Of a stretch of DNA of 64,000 nucleotides, positions 11,051 through 25,200 are shown piece by piece (position 1 is the first letter of the stretch; each line of letters starts with the position of its first letter). This DNA is from Podocnemis expansa. Lineage: Eukaryota > Chordata > Testudines > Podocnemididae. The position numbers were made by a program, and so were the translations under genes. Location: assembly GCA_007922195.1 (NCBI GenBank), contig ML681989.1, positions 44,877,994-44,941,993 of the forward strand. Direction: 5' to 3'. Under the pieces are notes generated by a model, which saw only the letters and a program-made list of their open reading frames with translations, was not told the DNA's origin and searched no databases.

Positions 11051-11687
11051 TTGCTCTACTACTTATTAACAACTGACCTGAGCTAACACAAAATAAGTCT
11101 TGTTTAAAGCTAAAATAAGGGTATACACAATGCCTTTGACATTGCTTCACCTAAAGCGATTTCATACCACACTTCAGTCTAATGAACATTTTTCTCCCCT
11201 TGCTCAGAAAAAGTCAGAGACTAATATCTTTTTTCTCACATCATTCTCAGAATGCTACGTTCACAAAACTGTATCCCTGTGATTGGACCCAAAATTACAA
11301 GCAATTTTCCACTGAAATTTATCATAGGCTAACATAGGCACCAAGGATCACTTGCGAAATCAAATACTGTGCTTACATGAACCAACTCTGAATAATCCCC
11401 TTACGATTTTGCATGCTTTAAATTATAAGTTACACTGCAGTGTACCTTCTTGATTGTGCATTCTGTGAGTGTACATTATATTCCTGTTTAGAATAATTTT
11501 TTTTTCACTATAGGAGGTTATGATAAAATTGTTGGTTTTCCATCCAGGAAAGCAATTCCCTAATGACAAAAACACAGGCTAAATTATGCCTTGGCTTCCT
11601 TCTTTGCACATACTTGGGATGAGAATTTGTACTGCATGTCTTAAAGCTCACAACCCTAGGGGAGAAGAGGTTATGCTGGTTTTAACA

Positions 11688-11788
11688 ATATGTGTACACT
11701 GCTGTTAGATAGCCGCAGCTGGTCTGCACCAGTTGGCTCAGGCTTGTGAGGATGGGCTAAGGGGCTGTTTAATTGCAATGTAGATATC
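11688..11788. mobile_element. Short MITE with TGTACACTGC-type ends
   Basis: Left ATATGTGTACACTGCTGTTA and right TTTAATTGCAATGTAGATAT are imperfect inverted ends around about 60 bases of GC-rich sequence (CAGCTGGTCTGCACCAGTTG). It resembles the short TGTCTACACTGC elements common in turtle DNA. No target duplication is clear. Confidence 0.5.
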
Positions 11789-12293
11789 TGGCCTTGGGCT
11801 GCAGCCCAAAGATCCAAGACGCCATCTCACATGGTCATAGATTTCAGGCTCCAGCCTTAGCCCAAAGAGATTTTAAAAATTTAATAAGAAAATGTTACGA
11901 AGGAATAGACATAGTGTTAAACCATAGGAAGTGATTGGGCATCCAGGTTCACAGTCCAGCTCATTGAGAAGGAACATGTTGCAGTAAAGAAGGCAAATAC
12001 AATCAGTGCATGAGTGACAGTATGCTGGATAGAGAAAGTCAAAAGACTATGGGTTTGGAATAGAAAAGAGTTAAGAAATTCATCTACACTTCAATTAAAT
12101 AGCCATTTAGTCTGAACCCCTCAAGCATTAACCAGCTGCCACAGGCCAGCTGCAAGCATCTACAGTGTACTCATTCCCTCTAAGAGACCTTTGTATACGG
12201 CTGGATCCCACCGATGACATGCTCCTCCAGCCTTTAGCCCTGACATGACTCCCACATGAGGGGCTGTGACTGGATCCTCAGAAGGTAGTCTTT

Positions 12294-12539
12294 GCCCTCG
12301 TCTGTACTTAGGGCTTTTTCGGCAGCAGTTGACTGCCGTTTATGCAAGGAACATAACATTCTTTGCATAAATGGCGGCAACCTTGTAAGCCACCCTTACA
12401 CATTAGGAGAAAGCCAACCACAAATCCCTTGTGGTCGGCTTTCCCTTATACCCCCAGACTCCCAGGACTTCCGGTTTCAGCTTCAGGGAGTGCTGTGGTG
12501 AGTTCTTTCAATTTTGCCGCTGTCAGTATATACATACCC
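12294..12539. mobile_element. Possible MITE with internal hairpins
   Basis: The left end GCCCTCGTCTGTACTT and right end AGTATATACATACCC are degenerate inverted versions of the GGGTATGTCTACACT terminus seen elsewhere in this window. Inside are two clear hairpins (see separate entry). The termini are weak, so this is a tentative call. Confidence 0.4.
12334..12442. repeat. Two tandem hairpins
   Basis: TGCCGTTTATGCAA (12334-12347) pairs with TTGCATAAATGGCGGCA (12363-12379). AAGCCAACCACAA (12411-12423) pairs with TTGTGGTCGGCTT (12430-12442) around a 6-base loop. Both stems are near perfect. Confidence 0.7.
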
Positions 12540-12544
12540 TCAGG

Positions 12545-15353
12545 CACCTCTTCGTTCTCTGACTGTAATTAGGATATCTAGGGGCAAAGCAGGGGCAAGG
12601 AAGTTCTGACATTAAAATTTTGTGCATTTTTCTGTTTCATTCTGGGCTGAGCAGAGGTCACATAGTTTGTTCAAGAGAAAGCATAAGTGCTTTTTAGTGC
12701 TCTTGAAGCCCTCTCTCTTTCCTGAGGTTCAAGATATATATTTGCTACTGGGTAGGGAATGCAGTATGTGACAGAAGTGAAAACATTTTTCACTTCCACA
12801 TTAATCAACCATTCTCCCCCTTTAACCTGAAATATATATGGAGATCTGCAGTATTTGGAAGACTGTACATTCTGTTCAGTGAAATTAATATACAATGGCA
12901 AGGTAAATATTTACCTCTGATTACAATATTTATTATTGTGGAATACTTAGGCAAACACACAATGTTTTATTGCTCAAACAATGTGACTTATTTATGGTTT
13001 CTGAAAAAAGAACTGTATGTTAGAAAAGTAAAAAAAAAGCCCATATACATTCGTCAGATTTTGCAAAGAGTTTTAGATTTTTTTTTTTTTTTTTTTTTGT
13101 AAATTATGATGTGCGGGGGCAGAATTTAGGAATACTTTCATAAAGGATTTGCCATATCAGCTCAGACCTTTGGTTTATTTAATCTGCTATCCTGCCTCTG
13201 GTAGCAACAAATAGCCAATGATTCATAGTAAGATGAAAAGCTCCACGAAGCTACGTGTATATGTACACACGCTACACATGGATTGGAAGAATTCCCCTCT
13301 GATTCTCAGAGGCAATCAGTTTAAACTCTGAAGCATGAGATTTGATTACCCTTATCTTAGTTTGCATAGCTACAAAAGTTATTAGGAGTAAAATACAATT
13401 ATCTAACACTCTAAGAAAGCTAAACACGGTATTTAACTCTGTGACCTCCTGTAGCAGACAATTCTACAGACTGGCTAATAGTATACTTGTTTCTTTATCT
13501 CAAATGTACTGTCCTGTATGATCTAGTGTCTGTTTTATGTCATTTACAGAACAAATGGTAAGGCAGTTTTCTGTATGCCCCTTTCATAATGGTTACTCTC
13601 TCTAAATCAAGTGACCATTATTCTGCCCCTCTTGGGCTCAATCCAGGTTGTACAATCCGCTGTATGGAACTGATATGAGGTTCCCTAAGATTTTTTGTTT
13701 CTTTTCTAAACCACTCCATGCTGCTATAGTAAATCCGTTAAGAGCAATGATTTAAAAAAAAAAAAAAAAAGTGTGCAGCAGACTACCTTATATGACAGCA
13801 TACCATAGATATTTATGTCAGATTATTATCTAGGTAAGTGTCAATTCTTATTTTTTAAACCACACCCAAGCATTCCATTTGGTTTTGTAAGACTTATTGC
13901 TTGCTTGCTTGTTTGCTTGGATAAGTTTGTAAATTTATTCTCAGTGACTCCTAAATCTTTCATCATGCCTACATACAGTTGACATATTCTTCAGATTGCC
14001 TCACTGGCAAAAGTATATGTACTGCATCTTAAAAACATATGGTGAGATTGTCTCATGTTGTTACATAATCAAGACCCTCCTTCCTGCACAGAAAGAGGAG
14101 GATGACTAGTGACTTCCAGCTTTACTGTCCCTTCTGTATCCTGCATAGGTGGGACATCTGCTTTTGCTCCACACAAATGAAGTTCCAAAGACTTAGTTCA
14201 GAACGTAATGCAGGCATGGCACTGGTCTCTGCAATATCCCTCACCCTGCCTCCTGGGCAATACTCGCACAACTTTATCTATGGGGAGAGGTTTCAGTGGA
14301 AAAACTGTGTTTGCAGGATAGTTACTGGCTATGTGCATTCACTGGTGCCCTAGCAGATCTTCAAGATCTCTTGTATTAGAATGGGATGTGGTTGTCCAAA
14401 TCCTATTCCCTAGTGAACTATGCAAGAGAAACCCTGCAAGGAAAGCCTAAGAGAATTTTTCTTTACTTTTGGCCTATTCCCATCATCTTGTGAGAAATAA
14501 CAGACAGCAGAATTGTAGAATTGTTTGAGGATCCGAAGATAACTATTCAACCTCACAAAGTGATTCAGTTTAACTGTTTTCATAATGTGTGCATGTGAAA
14601 TCCAAGGAATTTTGCCACTGACACTTCAGCAACTCCTGGATTTCATCCTGCCAATCTGTGAATCACTTTTTAATCACAGCACATTTATTTTCCAGGATAG
14701 ACCAAATCTTCCAATGTTCACTGTTTAATGTCAATTTGTCTTTAAAATTCAGTATCACTTTCCTTGCAGGCATATTTAATGCATAATATTGCCTCTTGCT
14801 ACAAGAGAAAACTGTTACTTATGCTTTGTGTTCTGGCTAGAAATGATGCTGGTTACAAACAGACATCTTATTAAATATACACGTATACGCCATGACGTTT
14901 GCAGCCCTATAACTGTCAGTTCCGTAATATAAATAAATAATATAGGTTAGACTGAATATCATCTCAAACTCCCAATCATGGCATCTCTGCATCTGAGTTT
15001 TTCTTATTCAGGACCTTGTGCTAAATTAGTACTGGCTGGTATAGCTAGGCACTTTGGGGCTATCATGAAACTGAGCTGGATCTGGTGAGCTTATTTAGCT
15101 CCTGGGGCAGAACAACTGCACATAGAGTGCAAATTATATTTTATTCACTAATGCAATTAAATAATTTAAATAAATTATGCTATCTTAAAAAACAAAACAT
15201 TTTCCTACAGTTTAAAGTTTTGGAAGGAAATATATCTTGTTAGTAAAAATAATTTTATGCTATCTGCATAAAAAAAGTCTATATAATTAAGTCTTGAAAA
15301 CATATTTTCTGAAGGCTGCATTCAAAGAAAGTGAATTAAGAACATGCCAACAC

Positions 15354-15405
<52 letters not shown>

Positions 15406-17584
15406 GAGTGGATGAGAGATTCAGAAGTATCTAAGGGAGTTAGACACCAACTCCAAGTGGATTTCAACTCCCTGAGGCACCTTAAATTCCACTCAAAACC
15501 ATCACCAAATGTTTCTTAAAAATTAAAATGAGATTAATATTGTCCCCTCTTGCAAATTGTAAGAGGAAAAAAATAACAAATAAAAACAAAATATGAGGTG
15601 TTTCCAGAAATACGAATTGTTTGCTGAGCTTTCAAGGCTCTAACACTCAACTAGCTAGTATTTTTCTGTCTGTCTGCCATGTGATAACTTTTGGGTGCTG
15701 TATCTGATCAACTGCAAAATTTCAGGGATGTTCTAAGCATCAGTGACAGAACCCTACTGATTTTGGTTAAACCTTGAAAACCAGAAAGGAAGAAGTACAG
15801 GAACACATTGAACCAATAGCATCTGCATAGTGGAACCATAAAGCCTACAGCCTCTGTAATTCTCTGTAGATCAAATAACTGGTTGATGGCAGAATTTAAC
15901 TTTTTGCAGCATAATAATATGACTCATTTTACCCCACCTCTATTGCAATTGATCTTGAAATAGTGACAGCATGAAAGAAAAGGAAAGAATGGAAAAAAAA
16001 AACCAGAAAAAGAGAACAATCATGGTGAGAGTGGCAGATTGATGGACACACATGAGGCAAGGGCATGTACACAAAGCCCTGAGGAGAAGTTGAAGCAAGT
16101 ACTTGAAAAAGAGGGGGATGGGTGCTTGTGGAGGGGTGAGATGGATGCTAGAAGCCCCTCCAGTAAGCTCAGCCTACATAAGCTACCCCCAAGCATAAGA
16201 GTCCAACCCTCTAGCATACACAGTACTGGGAAAATCTTCCTACACTGAAGAGCTTTAGTTATTGATGTCAAATGGAAAGACTCCCATTGACTTGAATGGA
16301 ATTTGAAGCACGGCCGAAACAGAAAACATACCTGGAGACCAAAGTGCCACAGGCACATAAAAATAAAGTAACTTAATGAACAGTGAAGCTAAGTCCATAT
16401 CATCCTCCTTATGCTATTTATCTGTTTGTTTCTTCTTTAAGACTTCTTGTTTTTGTTTGTTTGTTTGCTTGTTTGTTTGAGCTCTTTTGAGAGAAGGACT
16501 GATGTTTTAGGCATTTTAAAAGAAGTGTTTCTTAACACAAGAGGATGAAGGAGGTCTAAGGTTCTGAGGGGAAGATGAATGAACCTCTTTCAGATACTTT
16601 AACATCTGCATTCATAGACAATAACAACAATTCAATTGAACTGGAAAATGCAGCAATTCCAGATCTCTTCTTGTCCTATGTGTGGAATTATAATAAAGTT
16701 ACTATCTGTAACACCTGGAACACCAAGCACAATCTAAACCTTAAGAATGAGAACACCCTAGGTTTTCTGAACAATGCAATATTGTCATGAACATGTTAGT
16801 ATATTCAGTGTAATAATTGTCTTTTCATATTCCCCCCCCCCAGACATACATTGTATATGTGTGTTCAAAATTCCTTAAAAACCAAAAGCTTTCATACTGT
16901 TTGGGGTATTTTTACCTTCTTATTTCTGTCTTGTCTCCCTATTTCAATTATGCTTTGGCATAAGTTTATATATTCCTGTTAAATTTTACAAACTTGAGAA
17001 ACATTAAGTTGCAGAAAAAATGTCCAGCACTGCATAGGGAATGTATGCAGATAACTAAAGCTGAAATGAACAGATTTTCCCTCATCCTCTGGTACTTTGA
17101 TGGGAGAACAGGTTCCCTGGGAAGTGTAAAGTTCAATTAATTCCTACACAATGGAGTGGAGCCGGGGAAGCAACATTTTCTATGATTAAGTTGGCAAGAA
17201 TATCAATATTTCTAAATAATTCTTCTATCACTTGGCACCTTCTTTTCTTGAAGATCTTTTCTTGAATGGAAATAGAGAACAGAGTCCATATTCCATATCA
17301 TGGCTATATTATAGTGAATGAAACAACCACCAACTCACTGAGCCCTGGCAGAAGTCACTCAAACCTTTATTCTTCCAGTATGCATGGGACTCTCTGATGA
17401 GACTTTCAAAATCATCTTGTCAGGCCTGAAATTATCCATAAAAAATAGGTTTTGCTCCTCTATCCTTAATACAATTTACTCTTATACCCTATTGTTACTT
17501 TTGTGACATGCTGGAGAGGTGCTGTCCTTCATTCTTGCAGTGGCTGCAGTTCAGTGATTTTGTTCATATCACAAGAGGCTCACT
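12545..17584. other. AT-rich gene-free stretch with microsatellites
   Basis: No coding motif or element end recognised. Simple repeats: T run 13078-13098, A run about 13752-13770, (TTGC)n about 13888-13918, (AAT)n 15353-15403, (TTTG)n about 16448-16480. It may hold conserved non-coding DNA, but that cannot be judged from one sequence. Confidence 0.5.
15353..15403. repeat. (AAT)n microsatellite
   Basis: About 17 uninterrupted AAT units, the longest perfect trinucleotide array in the window. Confidence 0.95.
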
Positions 17585-17755
17585 GGCCATGTCTATGCTA
17601 AAGAGCTCAGTTAACTCAACTTAACAAGGTTGACTTAAAGTCAACATTATTAAGTCGACTTTAAATGGGTCCCCTGGCTTGAACTGACTTTATAAAGTTG
17701 ACTTAAATGGCTATCCTGCCGTAAGTTGACTTAATAAGGCGACTTTATTGGCCAC
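17585..17755. mobile_element. Palindromic MITE with AAGTCGACTT units
   Basis: Starts GGCCATGTCTATGCTAAAG, the same terminus type as the MITEs at 31709, 32319 and 38902. The body is packed with AAGTTGACTTAA, TTAAGTCGACTT and GACTTAAAGTC phrases. The right end (TTATTGGCC) is degraded, so the target duplication cannot be read. Confidence 0.6.
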
Positions 17756-17759
17756 ATTT

Positions 17760-20700
17760 TGTTAAACAAACCAAAAAAACAACCAACAAAAAGCTAATCC
17801 CTTTGGACCATGGGCAATTAAACAGCCACAGTTTCCATTTAGCAGAATAAAATAAACCAACTGGAGACCTGGTCTCTTAATTTTAGTACACTAATATCAC
17901 AAATCCTTTTAGTCCACTGCAAAAGCAATGACAGCTCTTATTCACCAGACTGAGTCATAGCTCTCTACTTAATTTCCTTTTGTGAGGGCCAGATTCTCTC
18001 TTCCATAGATGGCAAGAGTTTAATCCTTTCTTTTCTGATGGCATGAATAGCCCATTTGTAATTGGACTGAATAGAGCTACAAGATTCTCTGCTGAGTAAA
18101 GAGAGAAAAGTTTGTAAATTAAATAATGATGGCTTGCTGTTTTCTCAGTTTTTGAAAGAACCAGATATTTATAATCACTGAAATTCAATACAAAGTACAA
18201 CAAATTGCTGAAGTCATGCAAATATGTTGCGTTAAATTAATCTATATCATGTTGCTGATCTAGATGGACTCTGCAGGAGACTGATCTAATATTTAGCTAC
18301 TTTCTGGATACCCTGATCATAAAAGGTTGACCTTTATTCATGGTGGAATGTCTACATCTGTCCTCACTTATTTTCTTTATGCAGACAAATACCACTGTGA
18401 AGTTTGCTTGAAATTACAAAACTCACAAACACTACACAAGTAAATCAAATCAATCATAGTTGTTTTCTTGAAAAGCTACATGATAAACACTGATCGAAAG
18501 TAAGCAAGTAAGCAAAAAAAAGTAATAGAACAAAAACCTTTTAGCTCTTCCAAGCAACATTTTGCACTGACACATAATTTAATCTATTACAAAATACCAA
18601 CCCAGAGACTTTTGGAAGAACAAAAAGTAAATGCTGATCTGGTGAAATAATCCACTACGTAAGAAGGTTCAACATGAAAAATAGCAAGTTGCATAAACCA
18701 TTCAACATTTATTCCTGTTTATTCATTTTAAAACATGGTTTTGTATTAGTTACTATTTGGTTGTTGACAATTTTTTTTAACGTGCTAAATAAGACCTCTA
18801 AAGTTATTGTGCCTGAAAATTATCACATGACCAAGAAAGGGGACTATATGGAGCATTTTATTTGAAAACTTCCCACATTGATAATAAAGTAAATGATTGG
18901 TGAAGAAATGAACCCATTGAAATAAACCAGTTGAATAAATTTGGAGGAAGGGTAATAAATAGCTTCAGTTTTAAAGATTTACAGTAATTATAGTTTAAGA
19001 GCTACAGCTGCAACAAGTTTATATGATAAACAGTGACTGATCTGTAAAAGACTTGGAACAAATCTAATATGTGTGGGATGCTAAAAGAGCAAGTCCAACA
19101 AAAGGTGTCTGTATTTTGTTACTTTGCAAACATTCCAAAGTTTGCAATGTATAGTTTTCTGAAAAATACAGTAGCTATAAACCTGAGCATACTTATTACA
19201 ACAGCAGTTAAAGAGGTGAGCTTTTATGAGGGATCAATCAGCTCTATTGAACTAGAGCTGGACTTATATTTTAAAGGAATAACCAAACATTGCCCTCAAA
19301 TTTCAGTCTACAAGAAGTTTATGATTTTTGCCAAGGTTCTCAAATCTATGTTACTGATCCTGATTCAAGATGTGCACTAAAACAGACTTAAAAGCTGTTT
19401 TTCTAATTAAAGACAAATTTACAAATAGCTGATACGTTAAAAAGTTTATCCTTCCAAGTTTCTAATTAACATTAGTGTAATAAATGCTTATATGTGATAT
19501 GACTAGAACAGAGAAATTCATTATACACAGGAAATCCTTCAGAGATGAATGCTGATGCTGAACCATGTTCAATTATTAAAGAGCAGCAATACAGTGAAAG
19601 TAGCATCCAGTAGAACTATATGGAAAATGGAAATTCTGTTTCATAGAAGATTTAAATATTGTAAAGTCTCCCCATACCCAGTTAGCAAAAAAAAACCCCA
19701 GAATTTCAAAAAATTTTATGAAAGAAAAATTTTAAAAAATTGTTTTGAATCAAATGTTTCCTTTGACAAAATCAAACTACTTCATTTTGACTTTGGAATT
19801 TTTTAAAATTTTCTAATGCACACTATCATACACCATTTTATTAAATATAAAGGTAAATTCATTTCAAAAGGAAAAGTTGAAAGACTTCATTCACAAAACA
19901 TCATGATGAGACATTTCCACATTATCTGCCCTATTTTTAATTCTGAAATCAGCATGGTTTCAGCATATCTGGCATTCTATGACAGGAACTAGTTCCATGA
20001 AATTTCTATCATGCAGTTTGCACAGTACGTGGAATTTGGTTCTGACATCAGAATGCCTGCTCCATTGACAGAAGAGGCATCAAGAGTGGAGTAGCAATAA
20101 AGACGTTCTAAAGAACTGAGTGTGAAATCACCTGCTTTCATACTATGTTCAGGAAGTGTCCTATGATTTTTAAACTGAGCTATTATCTGTCTTGAGTGAA
20201 TGTAAACCAGAGATGAATAGGGGACGGTGTGGACCAGAAAAAGTAAAAGGTAGAAGGGGTCATTTAGAAAAATAGTACAGGAGTTGTCTTTAAAAAGCCA
20301 TCATAATTGCCACTTGGTACAATCTGGTGTTCTATATTATTCCTCCATACTGAGAATAGGAGGAAACTGCAATATCTTTGATAATATTGTTGGTAAATGC
20401 TGATTTTTCAGAGCCTAAACTAAATCTTGACTTACTCCCCTCTCCAACCTCAGTATCTACAACTCTTCTTAAGCTGGGAACTCCACATATGGTTGTAGAA
20501 TTCTTGGCCCTGCATAGGTATCTGAAAGGGGCAGGATTTATTGCTGTGTGGAGCTTAGCATAAGAACTGCCAGGTTAAGGGGATTTGCAGCTGCTGCTTA
20601 AAGCTTTGCTCTATGTGTTATGTCCTCAGGCAACAACCCATCTCTCAGAGTATGAATAAGATTCATACAAAACTGTCTGGAAACTACATAATTCAAACTC

Positions 20701-22020
20701 AAAATGCTCACACCCCTGTCGCACTAACTACCAGGTGAATTAGATAATTTTCTGTTGTTGGTGAGTGAAATTTTTAGATGAATTACAATACAGAATGCAT
20801 TTGTAACACTGTGACATAGACTATTTTTGCCAGTATTTTTATAAACAACCTATTATCTTTTTTTGCTCTATACTTCAACACAGATTTCCTTCTGGAGAAT
20901 GTGTAAAGAGAACTGTTTCAGTTATTAAAGAATGTCATAATTAATGCTTTAATTAGATTAATGTTATCATTTAATAGTTGAGTTTTGTAGGGAGTTTTTG
21001 CAATGGCTGCTTTAGAGGTCTGTGTGTTTAATTATAGATACCACATTGTTTACAAGTACTATTATCTGGAGAACAATATTTCTTTAGCGGATTTAAATAG
21101 CATCATCTCGGAGTCCCTATTTAACAGCATATTTGAGACATGTAAGCAAACTTCAAAAGATTTTCCTTTGACTAAAAAGTGAAAATGAGTCCACTGAAAA
21201 CCACTGCAGAATACTATGTGTAGGAAAGTACAGTAAATTATACAGTCCTCACTGAAAGCACAATAAAAACAAAATTAAAATTGGATACATGAACTCATAT
21301 TGCAACAGTGCTTCAGCTTCATACAGGTTATCTAAGTACTTAGCATATGAAAAGGTGTCTTCGGTAATATTGCTCAACTATATAGTGTTAAAAGAAAGTT
21401 AATGTACATTTCTTTAAATTATTGAAAACAAATTCCTTTTCTAATTTATTCCCCAGTCATTATATAGGAGTGTCCTTCATGCCTCTTTTATTCTGAACTT
21501 AATAGCGCATTTAATATGTTTAGAGAGCTTTATAAACCTATTAAACAAATAATGATAGTCCATTAATCTCAGATTTAGTCACTCTGGCCTTGATAACTGC
21601 AGTTTAAAATGACAAGCATCCGGTTCATTTAATGAACAGACTCATCTATCACACGAAAGATGCTTAAATGATTTCTATTTGTGTTGTACACAAATATTTT
21701 CTCTTTAATTTATTTCTTTTAGATTTTGTGATGATTGTTAAGGTCAGAGTATATTGTCAAAAGACCTACTGGTTATGACAAATATATATTTACATAAAAA
21801 TATAACTAATCTTTTTTTACTATAAATCAAATTGTAATTTCTTTTCTGTTCAAATAATTTTTGGTGTTTTATTCATACTCTTCCAATTATTAATAATAGC
21901 CTGAAAACCCAACACCTGAAAAATTGACGCACTGCTGGTATGTATCCACTTCGGTAGGAATCCATTTTGTGTTGTTAAAAATACTAGATTTTACTTTCTT
22001 AATCTGCATAAGAATTATTC
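17760..22020. other. AT-rich gene-free stretch
   Basis: No element end, simple array or coding motif recognised. Short open frames are typical of AT-rich noise. Confidence 0.5.
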
Positions 22021-22024
22021 TGTT

Positions 22025-22130
22025 TGCAGTGCTGTTGTAGCTTTGCTGGCCTTAGGATATTGGAGAGAAAGTAAGTGAGGCAATATTTCTTACTGGACCA
22101 ACTTCTGTTAGTAAGAAGGGACCTGCTTTA
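22025..22130. repeat. Fragment of an interspersed repeat
   Basis: Contains GTGAGGCAATATTTCTTACT followed by GGACCAACTTCTGTTAG, a phrase pair I know as a common amniote repeat core. Only about 100 bases are present. Family name not assigned. Confidence 0.45.
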
Positions 22131-22287
22131 TAACCTGGTAATTTAGCTTTCAAAAGGTGTGTGTTAGAGTGGTATGTATAAAGGATTGCCTAAAAACAAA
22201 ACAAAAAAAAAATCAATCTTCTTAGTTCATGATATATTGCCCTCTCACCCCTATGGGTGCTATGTGTCTTCCTCAATCTCAGGTCCT

Positions 22288-25200
22288 CTACAAGGGGCCT
22301 GGGAGTTTGAGGGTTCTGCACAGTATATTAGCTGTTCCTAGCACTGCACTCTTCTGGACAGAGAGCTCTGATGTTGTTCCTGGGATCTGTTGGAGCCACT
22401 CTCCCAGCTTAGGAGTCACAGCCCCGAGTGCTCCTACCACCACTGGGACCACCTTGGCCTTCACTTTCCACATCCGCTCTAGTTCCTCTTTCAGGCCCGG
22501 GTACTTCTCCAGCTTCTCATACTCCTTCTTCCTGATGTTGCTGTCACTTGGCACTGCTACATCTATCACCACCGCTGTCTTCTGGTCCTTGTCTATTTCC
22601 ACGATGTCTGGCTGACTGGCCAGTACCTGCCTGTCCGTCTGGATCTGGAAGTCCCACAGAATCTTAGCCCTGTTATTCTCCACGACCTTCTGTGGAATCT
22701 CCCATCTAGTCTTTGGAGCGTCTAGCCCATACACTGTGCAGATGTTCCTGTACACAATGCCAGCTACTTGGTTGTGCTGTTCAGTGTATGCTGTTCCTGC
22801 CTGCATCTTACATCCTGCCACTATGTGTTGGACTGTCTCTGAGGCCTCTCTGCACAGTCTGCACCTTGGGTCCTGTCTAGTGTGGTAGACCCGTGCTTCA
22901 ATGGATCTGGTGCTCAGTGCCTGTTCTTGTGCTGCTATGATCAGTGCCTCAGTGCTGTCTTTTAGTCCAGCACTTTCCAGCCACTGGTAGGATTTCCCAA
23001 TGTCAGCCACCTCAGCTATCTGTTGATGGTACGTCCCATGCAGGGTCTTGTCTTGCCATGGCACTTCTTCTGCTTGATCTTCCTCCCAGGTCTGCTGCTG
23101 CTGCCTGAGGCATTCTCTCAGCAGCTCATCTTTGGGTGCCATCTTACTGATGTACTCCTGGATGCTCTGGGTTTCATCCAGGACAGTGGCTTTGACACTC
23201 ACCAAACCCCGCCCGCCTTCTTTCCGGCTGGCGTACAGTCTCTGGGTGTTGGATCTGGGGTGGAAACCTCCGTACATTGTGAGGAGCTTCCGGGTCTTCA
23301 CATCGGCAGCCTCCATGTCCTCCTTTGGCCAGCTCAATCGACTGGCAGGGTATCTGATGACTGGCAGAGCATACCTGTTGATGGCGTGGATCTTGTTCTT
23401 CCCATTGAGCTGGCTCTTCAGGACCTGTCTTATCCTTTGGTGGTACTTGGATGTTGCTGTCTTCCTTGCCTCCTCATCATGGTTCCCATGTGACTGTGGG
23501 ATGCCAAGGTACTTGTAGCTGGTCTGTATGTCTGCTATGTGGCCTGCTGGTAGTTCCACCCCATCAGTCTTGACTACCTTCCCTCTCTTTACTACCATCC
23601 GGCCACACTTCTTCAGTCCAAATGACATCCCAATATCCTCACTGTAGATCCGTGTCAGGTGGATTAGAGAGTCAATGTCTTGTTCATTCTTAGCATACAG
23701 GCTGATGTCATCAATGTAGAGGAGGTGGCTAATTTTAGTTCCACTCTTGAACTTGTATCCGTATCCCATCCTTGTGATTATCTGGCTGAGGGGGTTCAAG
23801 CCAATGCAGAACAGCAGCGGGGACAGTGCATCACCTTGGTATATGCCACACTTGATGGACACTTGTGCAAGCTGTCTTCAGTTGACTTCCAGTGTTGTCT
23901 TCCACAGTCCCGTTGAGTTCTCGAGGAAGGTCCTTAGTGTCCTGTTGACTTTGTATAGCGCCAGACAATCACAGATCCATGTGTGCGGCACTGAGTTGTA
24001 GGCCTTTCTGTAGTCAATATAGGCTGTACTCAGATTGGTCTGTCTAGACCTTGAGTCTTGGGCGACTGCTCTATCTATGAGCAAATGGTGTTTTGAGCCT
24101 CTGGTGTTGTTCCCAATGCCCTTCTGAGCTGTGCTCAGGTACTGGCCCATGTGGTCCTGTAGCTTGGTGGCTATGATGCCTGATAGGACTTTCCATGCTG
24201 TGGGGAGGCAGGTTATTGGCCGGTAGTTGGACAGTGCTGTTCCCTTGTGGGGGTCTTTCATGATCAGCACTGTCCTTCCTTGTGTTAGCCAGTCTGGGTG
24301 GGAGCCTGCTGCTAGCAGCTGGTTCATCTGTGCTGCTAGGCGTTCATGCACTGCTGTTAGTTTCTTAAGCCAGTAGGTGTGGATCATGTCCGGGCCAGGT
24401 GCTGTCCAGCTCTTCATGTTCTTGACCCACTGTTGGATGTCGGCTATTGTGATGGTGACTGGTTCCTGTTCTGGGAGATTGCTGTGGTCTCTTCTCAGGT
24501 CCTGCAGCCACTTTGCACTGGTGTTATGAGTCTTCTCTTTCTCCCATATGGTCTTGCAGTACTGTTCAGTTTCTGCTGGTGGTGGCTCTGTTGTTATTGT
24601 GTTGTTGCATTACAGTTGGGAGCACACCCTGGATGGTTCTTTGGAGAACAAGGCATTTATCTTTTTGGCCTCTGCTTCTCTAGTGTATCTCCTTAGCCTG
24701 GTAGCCAGTGCTGTGAGCCTTTGTTTAGCAGTCTCTAGGGCTTCAGATGGAGTCAGGCCCTTGTATTTTTTCAGTAGCCGAGTCTTATCCTTAATCTCTA
24801 CACCCTTCTGTAATTCAACCAGCTGACTAACTTCTCTCTGCATTGCTTTGATCTTATTCTCCAACCTCATTTTCCGGGGGGGGGGGGAGGGGTATGTACT
24901 GCTGTTCTTTTTGATTGTGTAGCCAAGCATCTCCAGAATTACAGAGGCTCTAGCGTATACCAGTTCATTGGTTTGAGTTATGGTGGTAGTAGGAATTGTC
25001 ATTAGGGCTCTATTGGCATCTTATAGCATACTATCTGATGGTACTTCTCCAATGAGCCTTGGTAATCGGTCTCGAGGGTTGACTGTAGCTAGTTTAGCCA
25101 TGATCTTATGCCTTATATCAGCTGCTGTGCTCTGTAATGGAGGGGGTGGCAGTGAAGTTCCAGCTTCAGGTGTTGGCTGCACATCTAGTTGTTCTTCAAG

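Noticed and set aside
23023..23518. Plus-strand frames of 128-156 codons
   Set aside because: Shadows antisense to the R4-like polyprotein.
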